The notes below the pieces were generated by a model. It worked only from the letters and a program-made list of their open reading frames with translations, ran no database searches and had not been told where the DNA came from. From Candidatus Raymondbacteria bacterium RIFOXYA2_FULL_49_16 (GTDB lineage Bacteria > Fibrobacterota > OXYB2-FULL-49-7 > XYB2-FULL-49-35): a stretch of DNA of 64,000 nt. Each line of letters opens with the position of its first letter. Position 1 is the first letter of the stretch. The DNA is taken from NCBI GenBank assembly GCA_001789205.1, contig MFYT01000019.1:3157-67156 (forward strand), written 5' to 3'. This document shows, in pieces, positions 1 to 9,500 of the stretch. The position numbers and the translations under genes are program-made.

Positions 1-491
1 TGGATGGAAAGGGAGGAGCCAATGGTGACATTAGTTGCAACCGTGGGAGATGTTACCGAGATGATGCCGAAATAGCGTGAGTAAATTCTAAAATTGGGAC
101 TGAAATCATATTTTGTTGTATCGTAGTAATTAGTGATTTTTATCTGGTAGAGCGAGCTTGAACTGACAGAGGGAAGATACCAAAGATACAACCCGTCATT
201 CAATGTACCGTTGATAATGGTTGTCACAAGTGAATCATTCCGATAGAGCGAAAGCGTCACATATGTTGACGTGTCCTGCGCAACCCAGGTGAGTGTCAGG
301 GAACTGTCGTTTCGCACAGAGGTGTAATATCGCGGATTGGAAAAGGCAGCCACTCCATTTGTCGTATTACCATGGTCTGTGGTATCAATACTATTTGGTC
401 CGGTTGGCGAAGCGCTGTCTTTAACGCACTGGGTCAGGAACAAAGCGCAGAAAAGAGCCAGACACAAACAAAATAGGCGGAACAATTTCAT
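1..491 (-). CDS. Partial lipoprotein with Kre9/Knh1-like beta repeats
   Basis: The gene runs off the left edge, so only about 163 N-terminal residues are visible. It starts at ATG 491 behind a GGAGGAC ribosome site. Residues 1-22 form a lipoprotein signal peptide with lipobox LTQC (Cys22). After a Ser/Thr/Asn-rich linker there is a beta-rich repeat (pattern LTLTW...VTLSLYRND...LYLWYLP...YQIKI). A second repeat begins with SVTSPTVATNVTIGSS. This pattern resembles the Kre9/Knh1 (Ser-Thr-rich) fold common in secreted bacterial proteins. An outer-membrane surface role is inferred; the exact function is unknown. Confidence 0.7.
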   Translation of the reverse strand, partial: MKLFRLFCLCLALFCALFLTQCVKDSASPTGPNSIDTTDHGNTTNGVAAFSNPRYYTSVRNDSSLTLTWVAQDTSTYVTLSLYRNDSLVTTIINGTLNDGLYLWYLPSVSSSSLYQIKITNYYDTTKYDFSPNFRIYSRYFGIISVTSPTVATNVTIGSSLSI

Positions 492-559
492 ACGTCCTCC
501 GGAAAATGATTATATACTAATATATATTCAAATCCGGAGAAAAGCCAATGGGAGTGTGC

Positions 560-1252
560 CTAACTTCTCCGGCCAAAAACGCCTGCGCGCATGAGGTAGT
601 AGAGAAGCGTCAGGATTGAGCTGACCGCGGCCGCAAGATAGGTGAGAAAAGCGGCATTAAGCACTTCACCCGCACGCGCGGCCTCGCCCTGGCTTACCAC
701 GCCGTACTCGACCATGTGTTCTTTTGCCCGTTTAGTAGCGTCCCATTCAACCGGAAGGGTCACAATGGAAAAGACCACGGCAGCGGAAAAGAGAAGCGCG
801 CCAAAGAGAAAGAGCGAGCCTGATTGCAGAATGAGGCCCAGCATAATGACCGCGTACGACAGGTAGGAACTGATGTTTGTGGCTGGGACCAGAGCGGTGC
901 GCACATACATCCAGGAGTAGCCTTGCGCGTGCTGGAGCGCATGGCCGGCCTCGTGGCAGGCAACGCCGATCGCTGAAAGGCTTTTGCTGCCATAAACATC
1001 GGGCGAAAGACGCAGGACTTTTTTCGCAGGATCATAGTGGTCTGAAAGAAAACCAGTTACCTCTTCAATTTTAACATCGGTTATTCCCGCGCCTCTGAGC
1101 AGTCGGCCCGCGGCCTTTGCGCCGGAAAGACCATTTACAGCGGCAACCTGCGCGTATTTGGCAAAGGTCGCCTTGGTCTTAAACGAGGCATAGAGCGCCA
1201 GGGCGAGCCCCGGTAGGGCAAACACAAGATAGAGGGGATCGAACATGAACAT
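560..1252 (-). CDS. YugP-type membrane zinc metallopeptidase
   Basis: The 230-residue protein has the family's usual length. An N-terminal membrane segment (about 5-22) is followed by a zinc site, HEAGH at 100-104, with the likely third ligand Glu169 (VEWDATKRAKE). Three further hydrophobic segments lie at about 126-146, 148-166 and 198-222. These features match the neutral zinc metallopeptidase 2 family (YugP), integral membrane proteases of unknown substrate. The ATG at 1252 is preferred over the one three codons later because GAGGAGG lies 7 bases upstream. The gene stands alone between a lipoprotein gene and a divergent chemoreceptor. Confidence 0.9.
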   Translation of the reverse strand: MFMFDPLYLVFALPGLALALYASFKTKATFAKYAQVAAVNGLSGAKAAGRLLRGAGITDVKIEEVTGFLSDHYDPAKKVLRLSPDVYGSKSLSAIGVACHEAGHALQHAQGYSWMYVRTALVPATNISSYLSYAVIMLGLILQSGSLFLFGALLFSAAVVFSIVTLPVEWDATKRAKEHMVEYGVVSQGEAARAGEVLNAAFLTYLAAAVSSILTLLYYLMRAGVFGRRS

Positions 1253-1373
1253 ACGTGTGCCTCCTCAATAGACCTATAATTTAAAAAAAAACATAGTGCA
1301 GTATCCATAGCCCATCCATTAAATTGTACACATCACTGCATATCAACTATTTTATCCTACTAAGGAGTCTTGT

Positions 1374-2936
1374 ATGAACACAAAATCAATAAAATTCAGA
1401 TTATTATCGGCGTTTTTCATTATCGGATTTGTCTTTGTCCTTTTCATGATTATCGCCATCCCCAACCGCACCAAGGCCACGGCTGAAAAGGTGATGGCTG
1501 AAAACGTCGAATTTATCGTTAAATTGCTTTCCGACAATCTGGCCCTTGGCATGCAGACGCGCGTTCTCGACGAAGGCGCTTCACTCCAGCAGACCCTTGA
1601 TCTGCTCAAGGGCGGCATGGTGAGGTCTGTGGCAATTCTCGACGAAAACAACGCTTTTGTGACAGGGCTCAACGCTGACAAGGCGTTATTTATAGTTGAT
1701 ACTGTGGTAAATACGGACACGCTGCTCATGGTGCGGCGCACCATGAAAGACAGCGACGGCAAGGTGCAGGGGTCTGTGGAAATCCATTTTTCAAAAGATT
1801 CCTTTGTGTCGAGTATCAAGCGTTTCATGGCCTTTATCTGGATTGCTGGCATCATGACCCTGGTCCTTGTGCTGGTCGCAGGAACAGTGCTTTCAAACCG
1901 GATTATCGGGCCGCTCAACAACTCCATCAGCATGCTTCAGGACATTGCTTCGGGCGAAGGCGACCTGACCAAGCGGCTGCGCCTGGCATCGGAAGACGAA
2001 GTCGGCGTGCAATCGCTCTGGATGAACCTCTTTATTGAAAAACTGCAGGCCATGATACGGGAGATAAAAGCCAATGCCGATGAACTCAACGTGGTGTCTC
2101 TCCAGCTTGCCTCAACGTCGTCCGAAACGAGCGGCCTGGCCCAGAACATGAAGACCAAGGCAGGGCAGAGCGCTTCCATAATGGACATGATGTCCGGGTC
2201 GCTGCGGAACATCATGCAGTCGGCGAATGATTCATCGGCCTCGGTAAAATCCATAGCCCTTTCCATAGAAACCATGTCTCAGGCAATGGACGAGGTTGCG
2301 CAAAACTGCCAGCAGGAATCAAAGATCGCCAAAAAGGCCGATGAAATGGCGCGGAACGCCCGTGAAAAGATCAAGGCGCTTGAGGAGGTCACCCGGCAAA
2401 TCGGAAAAATCACCAAGTTTATCCAGGACATTGCTGACAAAACCAACCTGCTTGCGCTCAACGCGACCATTGAGGCTGCTTCCGCAGGCAAGGCGGGCCT
2501 GGGGTTCGCGGTTGTGGCCAAAGAGGTGAAGGAACTTGCCAAGCAGACTTCAAAGGCCACCAGCGACATTAATACCCAGATCCAGAACATCCGGGGAACG
2601 GTTGAATCCACCATTACCGAGATCGGCGGCATTGCCACCATTATCAACGAAGTGAATACTATTTCCCAGACCATTGCCGCTGCCACAGAGGAGCAGTCTG
2701 CCACCACACAGGAAATTTTGCGTAATGTGCGCGACACCAGCAGCAGTACCGAGAACATGAAGGGAACCTGCAAACAGAATGTGGACACTATTTCCCAGAT
2801 TTCAGCCAATATTTCAGAAGTGAACACGTCGGCTGACAAAACCGAACAGGGTGTTCAGAAGAACAGGGAAAATATCATTAGCATGACCGGTACGGTCAAT
2901 AATCTGCATAAATTGGTTGGAAAATTTAAGACATGA
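1374..2936 (+). CDS. Methyl-accepting chemotaxis protein
   Basis: The 520-residue receptor has TM1 at 9-29, an extracytoplasmic sensor of about 120 residues of the Cache/PAS-like type, TM2 at 151-173 and a HAMP segment at about 174-226. A long cytoplasmic coiled coil follows. The signalling tip is well conserved: [18 protein letters not shown] at 353-370, followed by [15 protein letters not shown]. It would relay a periplasmic signal to CheA/CheW, although no che genes are present here. A ribosome site (AAGGAG) precedes ATG 1374. It converges with the TonB receptor gene, so any functional link with that gene is only positional. Confidence 0.93.
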   Translation: MNTKSIKFRLLSAFFIIGFVFVLFMIIAIPNRTKATAEKVMAENVEFIVKLLSDNLALGMQTRVLDEGASLQQTLDLLKGGMVRSVAILDENNAFVTGLNADKALFIVDTVVNTDTLLMVRRTMKDSDGKVQGSVEIHFSKDSFVSSIKRFMAFIWIAGIMTLVLVLVAGTVLSNRIIGPLNNSISMLQDIASGEGDLTKRLRLASEDEVGVQSLWMNLFIEKLQAMIREIKANADELNVVSLQLASTSSETSGLAQNMKTKAGQSASIMDMMSGSLRNIMQSANDSSASVKSIALSIETMSQAMDEVAQNCQQESKIAKKADEMARNAREKIKALEEVTRQIGKITKFIQDIADKTNLLALNATIEAASAGKAGLGFAVVAKEVKELAKQTSKATSDINTQIQNIRGTVESTITEIGGIATIINEVNTISQTIAAATEEQSATTQEILRNVRDTSSSTENMKGTCKQNVDTISQISANISEVNTSADKTEQGVQKNRENIISMTGTVNNLHKLVGKFKT

Positions 2937-2949
2937 TCCCCCTTTGCAG

Positions 2950-2994
2950 GGGCGTCATTCTGCAATGCTGGCCTGCGTCTTTTGAATGACGCCC
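2950..2994. terminator. Long inverted repeat between convergent genes
   Basis: GGGCGTCATTC at 2950-2960 is a perfect 11-bp inverted match to GAATGACGCCC at 2984-2994, with a 23-base loop. It lies between the stop of the chemoreceptor and the stop of the TonB receptor. No T-run follows on either strand, so it is a structural candidate for a bidirectional terminator or mRNA end, not a canonical intrinsic terminator. Confidence 0.45.
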
Positions 2995-3015
2995 GTACAT
3001 CAGGATTTATGCATT

Positions 3016-5091
3016 TTACAATCCCAAATCATACGATAATTTCAGGGTGAATTCGCGCGAGGGACCAGGATGCGGTGGCAGGTCACTGTCCACTACATAA
3101 TATGGCTGAAGATAATCGTATTTTTGCCCCAGAATGTTATACACGCCGATACCCGCAGTCAAATTGTTCGTCAGCAGGTTTTTATACTGCACGAAGATAT
3201 TCGTTATTAATGACGGTTTTTCTTTGTCAATAATTCCGTTGCCAAACGAGCCGAACCTTTGTGAAATGTATATAAGCGAAGGGTTAATGGAGAGGGAGCC
3301 TCGGAGCCAGCATCCATTGAGCGTCAATTTGTGCTGTGGTAATCCAAGGACCATGTTTTCCTTTCCCGGTACTTCATATGAGGGCACCTTGTTTTTATCA
3401 AAAAAATCGAATTTATCTGTAATATGCGGGTTGGCGTAAGAATATGTCACGTTTCCATATCCCCAACCGTATTTAATCCTGTATTCCAACTCAAAACCCG
3501 TACTCCCAGATCTTTCCTGATTTTCGTACCATTCAACGTCGTTCCCGTCGTTGTCAGAATAGTAGAAATAAATAATGGGATCGGTGATCGTAATGTCAAA
3601 TACATTCAAAGTAAGGAACATATTGTCTGTTGGACGCGCACCGAGTTCCACTTCGAAAACAGTGGTGCGTTCTGGCGTAATCTCTGTGCCGTCGGGCGAA
3701 GGCAGGTTCATGTTTTCGATGCCCGGCGCCCTGAATGCCCTGCTGAAAATGGCCTTGTAGTGCCATTTTTCAAAGGGGCCGGTAATGCCCAGGCGGGGTG
3801 AAAAGGCAGTGCCAAAGGCACTGTGGCCGTCGATGCGGCCGCCGGCGACCAGGTTTGTGTGCGGTAGCTTGAGCAGGCCCTGGGCAAAACCCGACACATT
3901 GTAATATGAGATGTTCTTCTCATCGTTGCCAAAGACCGATTCTGGATCATCGAGCCGGTCTGTGGCGTAATCATAATAACCTTCGGCGCCCGCCACAATG
4001 TTCAGCTTTTCCGAATAATCATAGTTGGCAATGGTATTTCCTGAAAAGCGCAATGCGGACCGGTCGTAGGGATAGCGTTCGTCAAGAAAGTTGTATGGAA
4101 TCTGGTATTTAATATTTACCTTGGGCGTGACGGTGAGGTTGGAAAGGGCCGCAATATCGTACTTTACCTCTCCATAATAGCCATCGAACGAGTTGTAGAC
4201 AGGTGTTTCACCGTCAAAGTAGTCGGACGTGCGTGTGGCATAGCGGTCATAGATGAGACGGAGGCTCAGGTCTTTGATATTCACGTTGGCATTGACATTG
4301 CTAAAGGTCTCTTTTGCCGCGTCGCTTTCCGGACCATAGTAATAATCCGAAGCATCGATATAAGGGCGGTCGCTCCGGTTTGCCATGCCTGCTGTGCCGG
4401 TAACGGAGAAATCAACATTGGTAAAGAATTTTCCAACACCAAAATTGACAGCAGTACGTCCAAAGTCGTTGGCCATGGTGCTTGCGGATACGCTTGCTGA
4501 GACTCCGTTCAGGTCGTCTGATTTTTTCGTGATAATGTTGATGACACCAAGTTCGGCAAAACCGCCATACACGCACGAGCCGGGACCGCGGAGAATTTCA
4601 ATGCGTTTGATGTTGGCCACGCCGTAATGGTTGCCGAATTGCAGGGTTGAATAGAGGAGTTCGTTCATCTCCTGGCCATCAATGAGAAGCAGGACTTTGC
4701 CTTCGTGGCCCCAGATGCCGCGCATGCCCGGCCCTATGGCGCCGTCGATATCGTATCCGAACTCAAAACCGGGAACCAGCCGCAGGACGTCCATAAGCGT
4801 TCGCGCGCCGGAATTCCGTATTTCTTCTTCGGTAATAAGGGAGATGATGCCCGGCGATTCGCGTGTGTTCATGGCTTTTTTCGACGACACGGAAATTTTC
4901 ATGTTCAGCAGGTCGTCGACCGAGACGCCCAGTTTGTCCGCAAGCACCATGAGGTCTTCGAGGGGCATTTCCATAAGCTGGGCATAGGTGAGTTTGGCAA
5001 TGTCTTTTTCGGTCATGGTTGCTACGTCGAGCGCCTCTCCGGCAAAAACAAGACAGGCTGCCACGGCTGCGAATGCGAGTATTTTTTTCAT
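3016..5091 (-). CDS. TonB-dependent outer-membrane receptor
   Basis: The 691-residue protein has a signal peptide (1-20) and a short N-terminal extension rich in acidic helices (about 25-65). A plug domain follows at about 70-190 (SPGIISLITEEEI; IEILRGPGSCVYGG; VINIITK). A beta-barrel of about 500 residues ends in aromatic/Leu residues. There is no carboxypeptidase-like CarboxypepD_reg domain and no visible TonB-box consensus. It lies 20 bases downstream of a YfiR-family gene. That pairing, with the same N-terminal helical extension, recurs in many proteobacterial and FCB genomes and suggests a sensory or small-ligand uptake role. The substrate is unknown. Confidence 0.93.
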   Translation of the reverse strand: MKKILAFAAVAACLVFAGEALDVATMTEKDIAKLTYAQLMEMPLEDLMVLADKLGVSVDDLLNMKISVSSKKAMNTRESPGIISLITEEEIRNSGARTLMDVLRLVPGFEFGYDIDGAIGPGMRGIWGHEGKVLLLIDGQEMNELLYSTLQFGNHYGVANIKRIEILRGPGSCVYGGFAELGVINIITKKSDDLNGVSASVSASTMANDFGRTAVNFGVGKFFTNVDFSVTGTAGMANRSDRPYIDASDYYYGPESDAAKETFSNVNANVNIKDLSLRLIYDRYATRTSDYFDGETPVYNSFDGYYGEVKYDIAALSNLTVTPKVNIKYQIPYNFLDERYPYDRSALRFSGNTIANYDYSEKLNIVAGAEGYYDYATDRLDDPESVFGNDEKNISYYNVSGFAQGLLKLPHTNLVAGGRIDGHSAFGTAFSPRLGITGPFEKWHYKAIFSRAFRAPGIENMNLPSPDGTEITPERTTVFEVELGARPTDNMFLTLNVFDITITDPIIYFYYSDNDGNDVEWYENQERSGSTGFELEYRIKYGWGYGNVTYSYANPHITDKFDFFDKNKVPSYEVPGKENMVLGLPQHKLTLNGCWLRGSLSINPSLIYISQRFGSFGNGIIDKEKPSLITNIFVQYKNLLTNNLTAGIGVYNILGQKYDYLQPYYVVDSDLPPHPGPSREFTLKLSYDLGL

Positions 5092-5111
5092 GGTGTATGT
5101 CCTATACGAGG

Positions 5112-5612
5112 TTAGGATTCAATGGTTTTGCCCAGCTTAAAGAGCGCTGGTTTTGCCTTGAGACCGCTGGTTTTCAGACTTCCGGGATTTATCTCGAACC
5201 GGAGTTTACCGTCGACTTGTATCAGGTTGATGGCAGAACCTGCCTTGCCAAGACCGTCCTTGTTGGTTACAATTAAGGTATTGCTCGGAAATTTTTGTAT
5301 TGCCGCGCCCAACTGGTTGCTTTTGTCCGGGGAGATAAAGAGAAGGTCGCACTGACCGACCTGGTCGAGTGAGGCGACTTTTTTAATGGTTATCTTGACG
5401 TCAGCTGATTTTTCCGCGATGATCTTGAGCTCATCGGTAATGGGGTCGTCGCCCAGGATAGTGATGGCGAATGCCGAGGGGGCTCCGGCCCATTCCACGT
5501 ATTTAGTAAAATTGTACACCAGAAGAGCGCTGAATTTGGTGTCCTGCGCCAAGGTGTAATCTGGCACAGTGAGTGCCAGAAAAACAGCGATCAGAAACAT
5601 GCTTTTTTTCAT
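5112..5612 (-). CDS. YfiR family (DUF4154) periplasmic protein
   Basis: The 166-residue protein has a signal peptide (1-22, ending TLAQ) and the YfiR pattern: LVYNFTKYVEW at the start of the mature protein, ITILGDDP, CDLLFIS, TLIVTNKDGLGKAGSAINL and LRFEINPGSLKTSGLK. YfiR itself is a periplasmic repressor of the diguanylate cyclase YfiN. Homologues beside TonB receptors are common, with undetermined partners. It starts at ATG 5612 behind AAAGGA and is the first gene of a two-gene operon with the receptor. No diguanylate cyclase is adjacent, so the YfiN-like partner, if any, is elsewhere. Confidence 0.85.
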   Translation of the reverse strand: MKKSMFLIAVFLALTVPDYTLAQDTKFSALLVYNFTKYVEWAGAPSAFAITILGDDPITDELKIIAEKSADVKITIKKVASLDQVGQCDLLFISPDKSNQLGAAIQKFPSNTLIVTNKDGLGKAGSAINLIQVDGKLRFEINPGSLKTSGLKAKPALFKLGKTIES

Positions 5613-5849
5613 GAAAGGTCCTTTGCGATGGGAAACAGGATAAGCCGTGAAAAGAATATATATTCAGAAAAAGAGTGAAAGCAAATGACAAAAAAGAAGG
5701 GGCATGCGCCGCGACGACAATGCGCTGATCCTAGAACCTGGCCAGTTTAAGACCATTGACTGAAAAGCAATGTACGCTTCTTGTTGCGCGCTGCGTGGAT
5801 ATAAAATATTTTATCAACAATCGTATGGAATGTTTCTCCACGCTCAAAC

Positions 5850-6455
5850 ATGTCTCCGTTTTTCCCGGCGCGCTCAGCCTCATGGTTGGTCCTGTGCGGG
5901 GGCCTGTTTTTTCCCTGTATGGCGCAACTCGACCTTACCAGCGCGAACGTACTCGAGAGCATCCGTGTCAGCGGCCCAATGTTCCCTGACTGCGGACCGT
6001 GCACGACCAAGGTGATTTTCACCTTCAAGACCCCCTCGGTATCATTCCAGCATGTGAAAGGGTTCGGCTATGTGAATGTCGATTTTCCCAATGCGGTGAC
6101 CGCGGAAAAGATGACGCCCATTCTCTATGCTTCGCCTGTTGAAGATATCGTGGTCTCGGTGAAAAAGGAGAGCCCCCAGCCCTTGGTGGTAAAAGAACAC
6201 GATGTGATCAGCGTTGATGTGAAACTCGCTTCCGGCGTCCCAGCTGATTATACGATTTTCAGGACACTGAACCAGGTGGCGCTTGTGCTTTCATGGGACG
6301 GCAACGAGTCCGTGTCGCAGGAAGAGAAGAAGCTACGGTCGTCCATCATCACGTATGGCATTGTCGGTGTTGTGACCATCGGTGTTGTCATTGTCGTTGC
6401 CATGCTTTTAAAGTGGTCCCAGGACAATACAGGCGATGATATCCATATCAAATGA
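5850..6455 (+). CDS. Exported protein with C-terminal membrane anchor, unknown function
   Basis: The 201-residue product is not recognised. A signal peptide covers about residues 1-25 (cleavage near CMAQ). The mature part is beta-rich with a Cys pair (PDCGPC), a central segment of alternating hydrophobics, and a single C-terminal membrane helix at about 168-189 (ITYGIVGVVTIGVVIVVAML) followed by a short acidic tail. It is the first gene of a plus-strand pair with the giant vWA protein 112 bases downstream. It could be a membrane-tethered partner of that secreted protein, but nothing proves this. No strong ribosome site is visible. Confidence 0.6.
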   Translation: MSPFFPARSASWLVLCGGLFFPCMAQLDLTSANVLESIRVSGPMFPDCGPCTTKVIFTFKTPSVSFQHVKGFGYVNVDFPNAVTAEKMTPILYASPVEDIVVSVKKESPQPLVVKEHDVISVDVKLASGVPADYTIFRTLNQVALVLSWDGNESVSQEEKKLRSSIITYGIVGVVTIGVVIVVAMLLKWSQDNTGDDIHIK

Positions 6456-6567
6456 CGATACCCATATCAAATTATAGGTAATCTTTTTATAAGTAATCTT
6501 TCACTCGTCAAGCGCTTGCATTCCTACGGTTTTGAGGTTATATTATTATTATATAAATTATATTAGT

Positions 6568-9500
6568 ATGAATTGCCGTATTGTTTTCTCTTTATTATCC
6601 GTTCTTTCTGCAGTACTGCTATTGCCCCTGTCTGCCTCTGCGCAGAGCTCAACAGCCCAGGTATGGGTGCGGCGCACCGTGGTGCCGTCGAGCATCAATT
6701 ACGAAGGAGCGCCCGCGAACACGCAGGCGACCGTGAACTTGTGGTCGTGGGCAAGCGGCGATTCCGTGGCAGTGGGCAAACCCATTGACGTCATTTTTCT
6801 CACGGACAATGGTCCGAAGATCCAGTCGCGGCTCCCGGGCGACCCCCACAACTGGATCAGCCCGAACCGGATTGAGGGCGCCTACAACGCAAGCGTCAAT
6901 TTTATCGATTCATTTTTTACGTCGAGTGAGAGGTGCGCCCTGCTGCGGTTCGCCTCAAACGTGGACACAGCGTTTTACTATACCACGAATTATCCCTATG
7001 CAAAAGGGCAGCTCGATTCCTCCCTGACCGGCGACGCGACCGAACAGGGCAATGCCATGTGGAAGGGCATCCTTGCATCGGCCCAGTACGCGGTCGCCAA
7101 CCTCCGGCCGAATGTCACGCCGGTCATCATTGCCCTGACCACGGGCAACGACAGGAATTCCTATCAGCAGGGCCTGCCGCCCGGTGCCCTGGGCAACACT
7201 GAAGCGGAGGCGGTCGATTCAGTGCTTTCGTATCTTGAATCGGCCCGGGTCGCGGGTATTCCGATAAAGGTTTTTATTGTTGGCGTTGGCAGCGGCGTCA
7301 ATGACAACGACGGCCTGATGACCATGATGGCAGATTCAGTCGGCGGCATGTACATTCATACCGAAGACGGCATTGGTATTGATTCGGTGTTCCAGGACAT
7401 CGGACAAAGACTGGTGGACATTGTCGGCATACGGGTTTCGCCGACCAAGCCCATGTTCGTCGATGTGCTTGGACCGGGCATCCACTATGTGCCGGGGTCG
7501 TTTCTGCAGGTCGGCTCTCAAGGCGACCTCACGCCCGCATTCTCCGTTGACACGGTCAACGGCCTTACCCGGATAACCCTTGCGCTCGATACCATCAAAC
7601 TTGGGCAGCTCTTCCTGGTTAGGTATAACATCACGGCAGCAGTCACTATTCTCGATACCACCCATGCGGTTCTCACCCGGACCAACAATACGCAGCTCAA
7701 TGACAGCGTCAATTACTCCCGCATCCAATATATGGACATCTTTGGAAGGGTCACTGAAAAACCTATCCCTCAGAATTTTGTCCTGGTAAAAAGTGGTGTG
7801 TCGGCCATTCGGCTCTCCCTGAGTCCTGACACGCTTATACCGCCGTCATTGACCAAGGTGGTGCCTCTTGAATATACATCAACCGCTCCTGCGGTCTTTC
7901 CCGACACCACGCTCTATGCCTTGCTTGAGCTTGATATGACCGGTGAGGTTTTATATACGCCTGCCACTGTTACGTGGAACTTTACCCCTTTATCAGGCTG
8001 GACCGCTCCATTGCTCTATAATGTGCAGGACGACCAGCAGGGGATGGGCATTACCGTACCTTTCGATAATGCGGGATTGTGCACATTAACCATTGAACTC
8101 ACTATGCAGGGACTTATCTACCGCGACTATCTCATATTTTCAGCGTATGGTGAGGGCAGCGTGGAAAAGATTATAGGTGTTGCTATCGACGATGACACGC
8201 TAACCAGGCAATTTATCGACCCGCCGCGTCTTCTTATTGCGGGAAACAGGGCGGAATTGAACGCATATTCGCAACCGCTTTTTGCACGGGCAATTACTAA
8301 TCATGGAAACATTCTGCCCCTTTCCGCATCGTGGTCTGCATCGGGTTTTTCAATCTATCAATCGCAACTTGGGGCCGCGTTCACGGGTACGCACCAGCAG
8401 CGGACGTTCGGCATTTCCGTGGCAACAACCGAAACAGCCCAGTCCGATTCCGGTCTCATCACCATTGATTCGGGCGGCCTCTCCTTCTCGTTCACGCTGG
8501 CGATATTAGACACCTCGCATTATGATGTAGTCAATACCATAGCTATCTACGACAATTATTATGCTGGAAACACTGATAGCATTGAGGCGCATTATTCGGG
8601 CCAGCAGTCTCAAGAGGTCTATTCTCCGGGATTGGGCGATTCCCTTACTTTCTGGCCATTGCTTTTTGACGCTAGCGGCACCCCGGTGCAATACATGGAC
8701 GTGGCCACGGCGGTCTGGCAGCGCAACAACAATCCGCCCGTGACCGCCTCCTACTATGTTGTCCGCGGCGGCGTTCCCATGCTTGAGGAACGGCTTACCG
8801 TCACTTTTGTGGGTCAGTCTGGCGATACCCTCACTGATACGGTGACCATACGCTGGGGTTATGGGAGTATCCGGCATATTTCCTTGGAAAGCAGACCGGG
8901 CCATATTGGCGATACGGTTTCGGCGCCGCTTACCGCACTGGTCATCCCGGCGAACGCGGACACTATGCGGGGCATTTATGCCGTGGTGCGTGACGAATAC
9001 GGGTATTGCGTGTACGATGGGAGCGATAACAATTTCACCGCATACGCAGCGTGGAGTGTGAGCGTGCCAGGTGTACTTACCTATATTGATATCCCGGCTG
9101 ACACTACCAGTCTTGGTTGGATCCACCGGAAGGGGACCCCTGGATCCCAGACCACCGCATATCTCGTTGCATCGGGGGTCAATCTTGTGGGGCTGTATAA
9201 TCAGAAAGACAGCATTGCCTTGACACTACTCACTTATTCGTTTGATTCCCTGGTCATTCAGGCCTGCGCCTCACCCTCGCCCCTTATCGATACCACCGGG
9301 CATGTCTATGCGGTTGGCGAAGACATTCCTAAAAGCGCGCTGCTATTTCTTACCGCGGGTCAAGACACCTCGGTGGTGCGCGCAAGAATACGGCGGGACG
9401 ATACCAATGCCTGGGTTTCCTGGCCGGTTTCCTGGCGTTTAACGGACATGTACTTTGTCGATGTTTCCGGCTTTCCTATTGATTCGCAGATGACCATTAT

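Noticed and set aside
8506-9126. Minus-strand frame of 206 codons inside the giant vWA protein gene
   Set aside because: It is antisense to a long continuous frame with clear secretion features; the product is His/Arg-rich shadow sequence.
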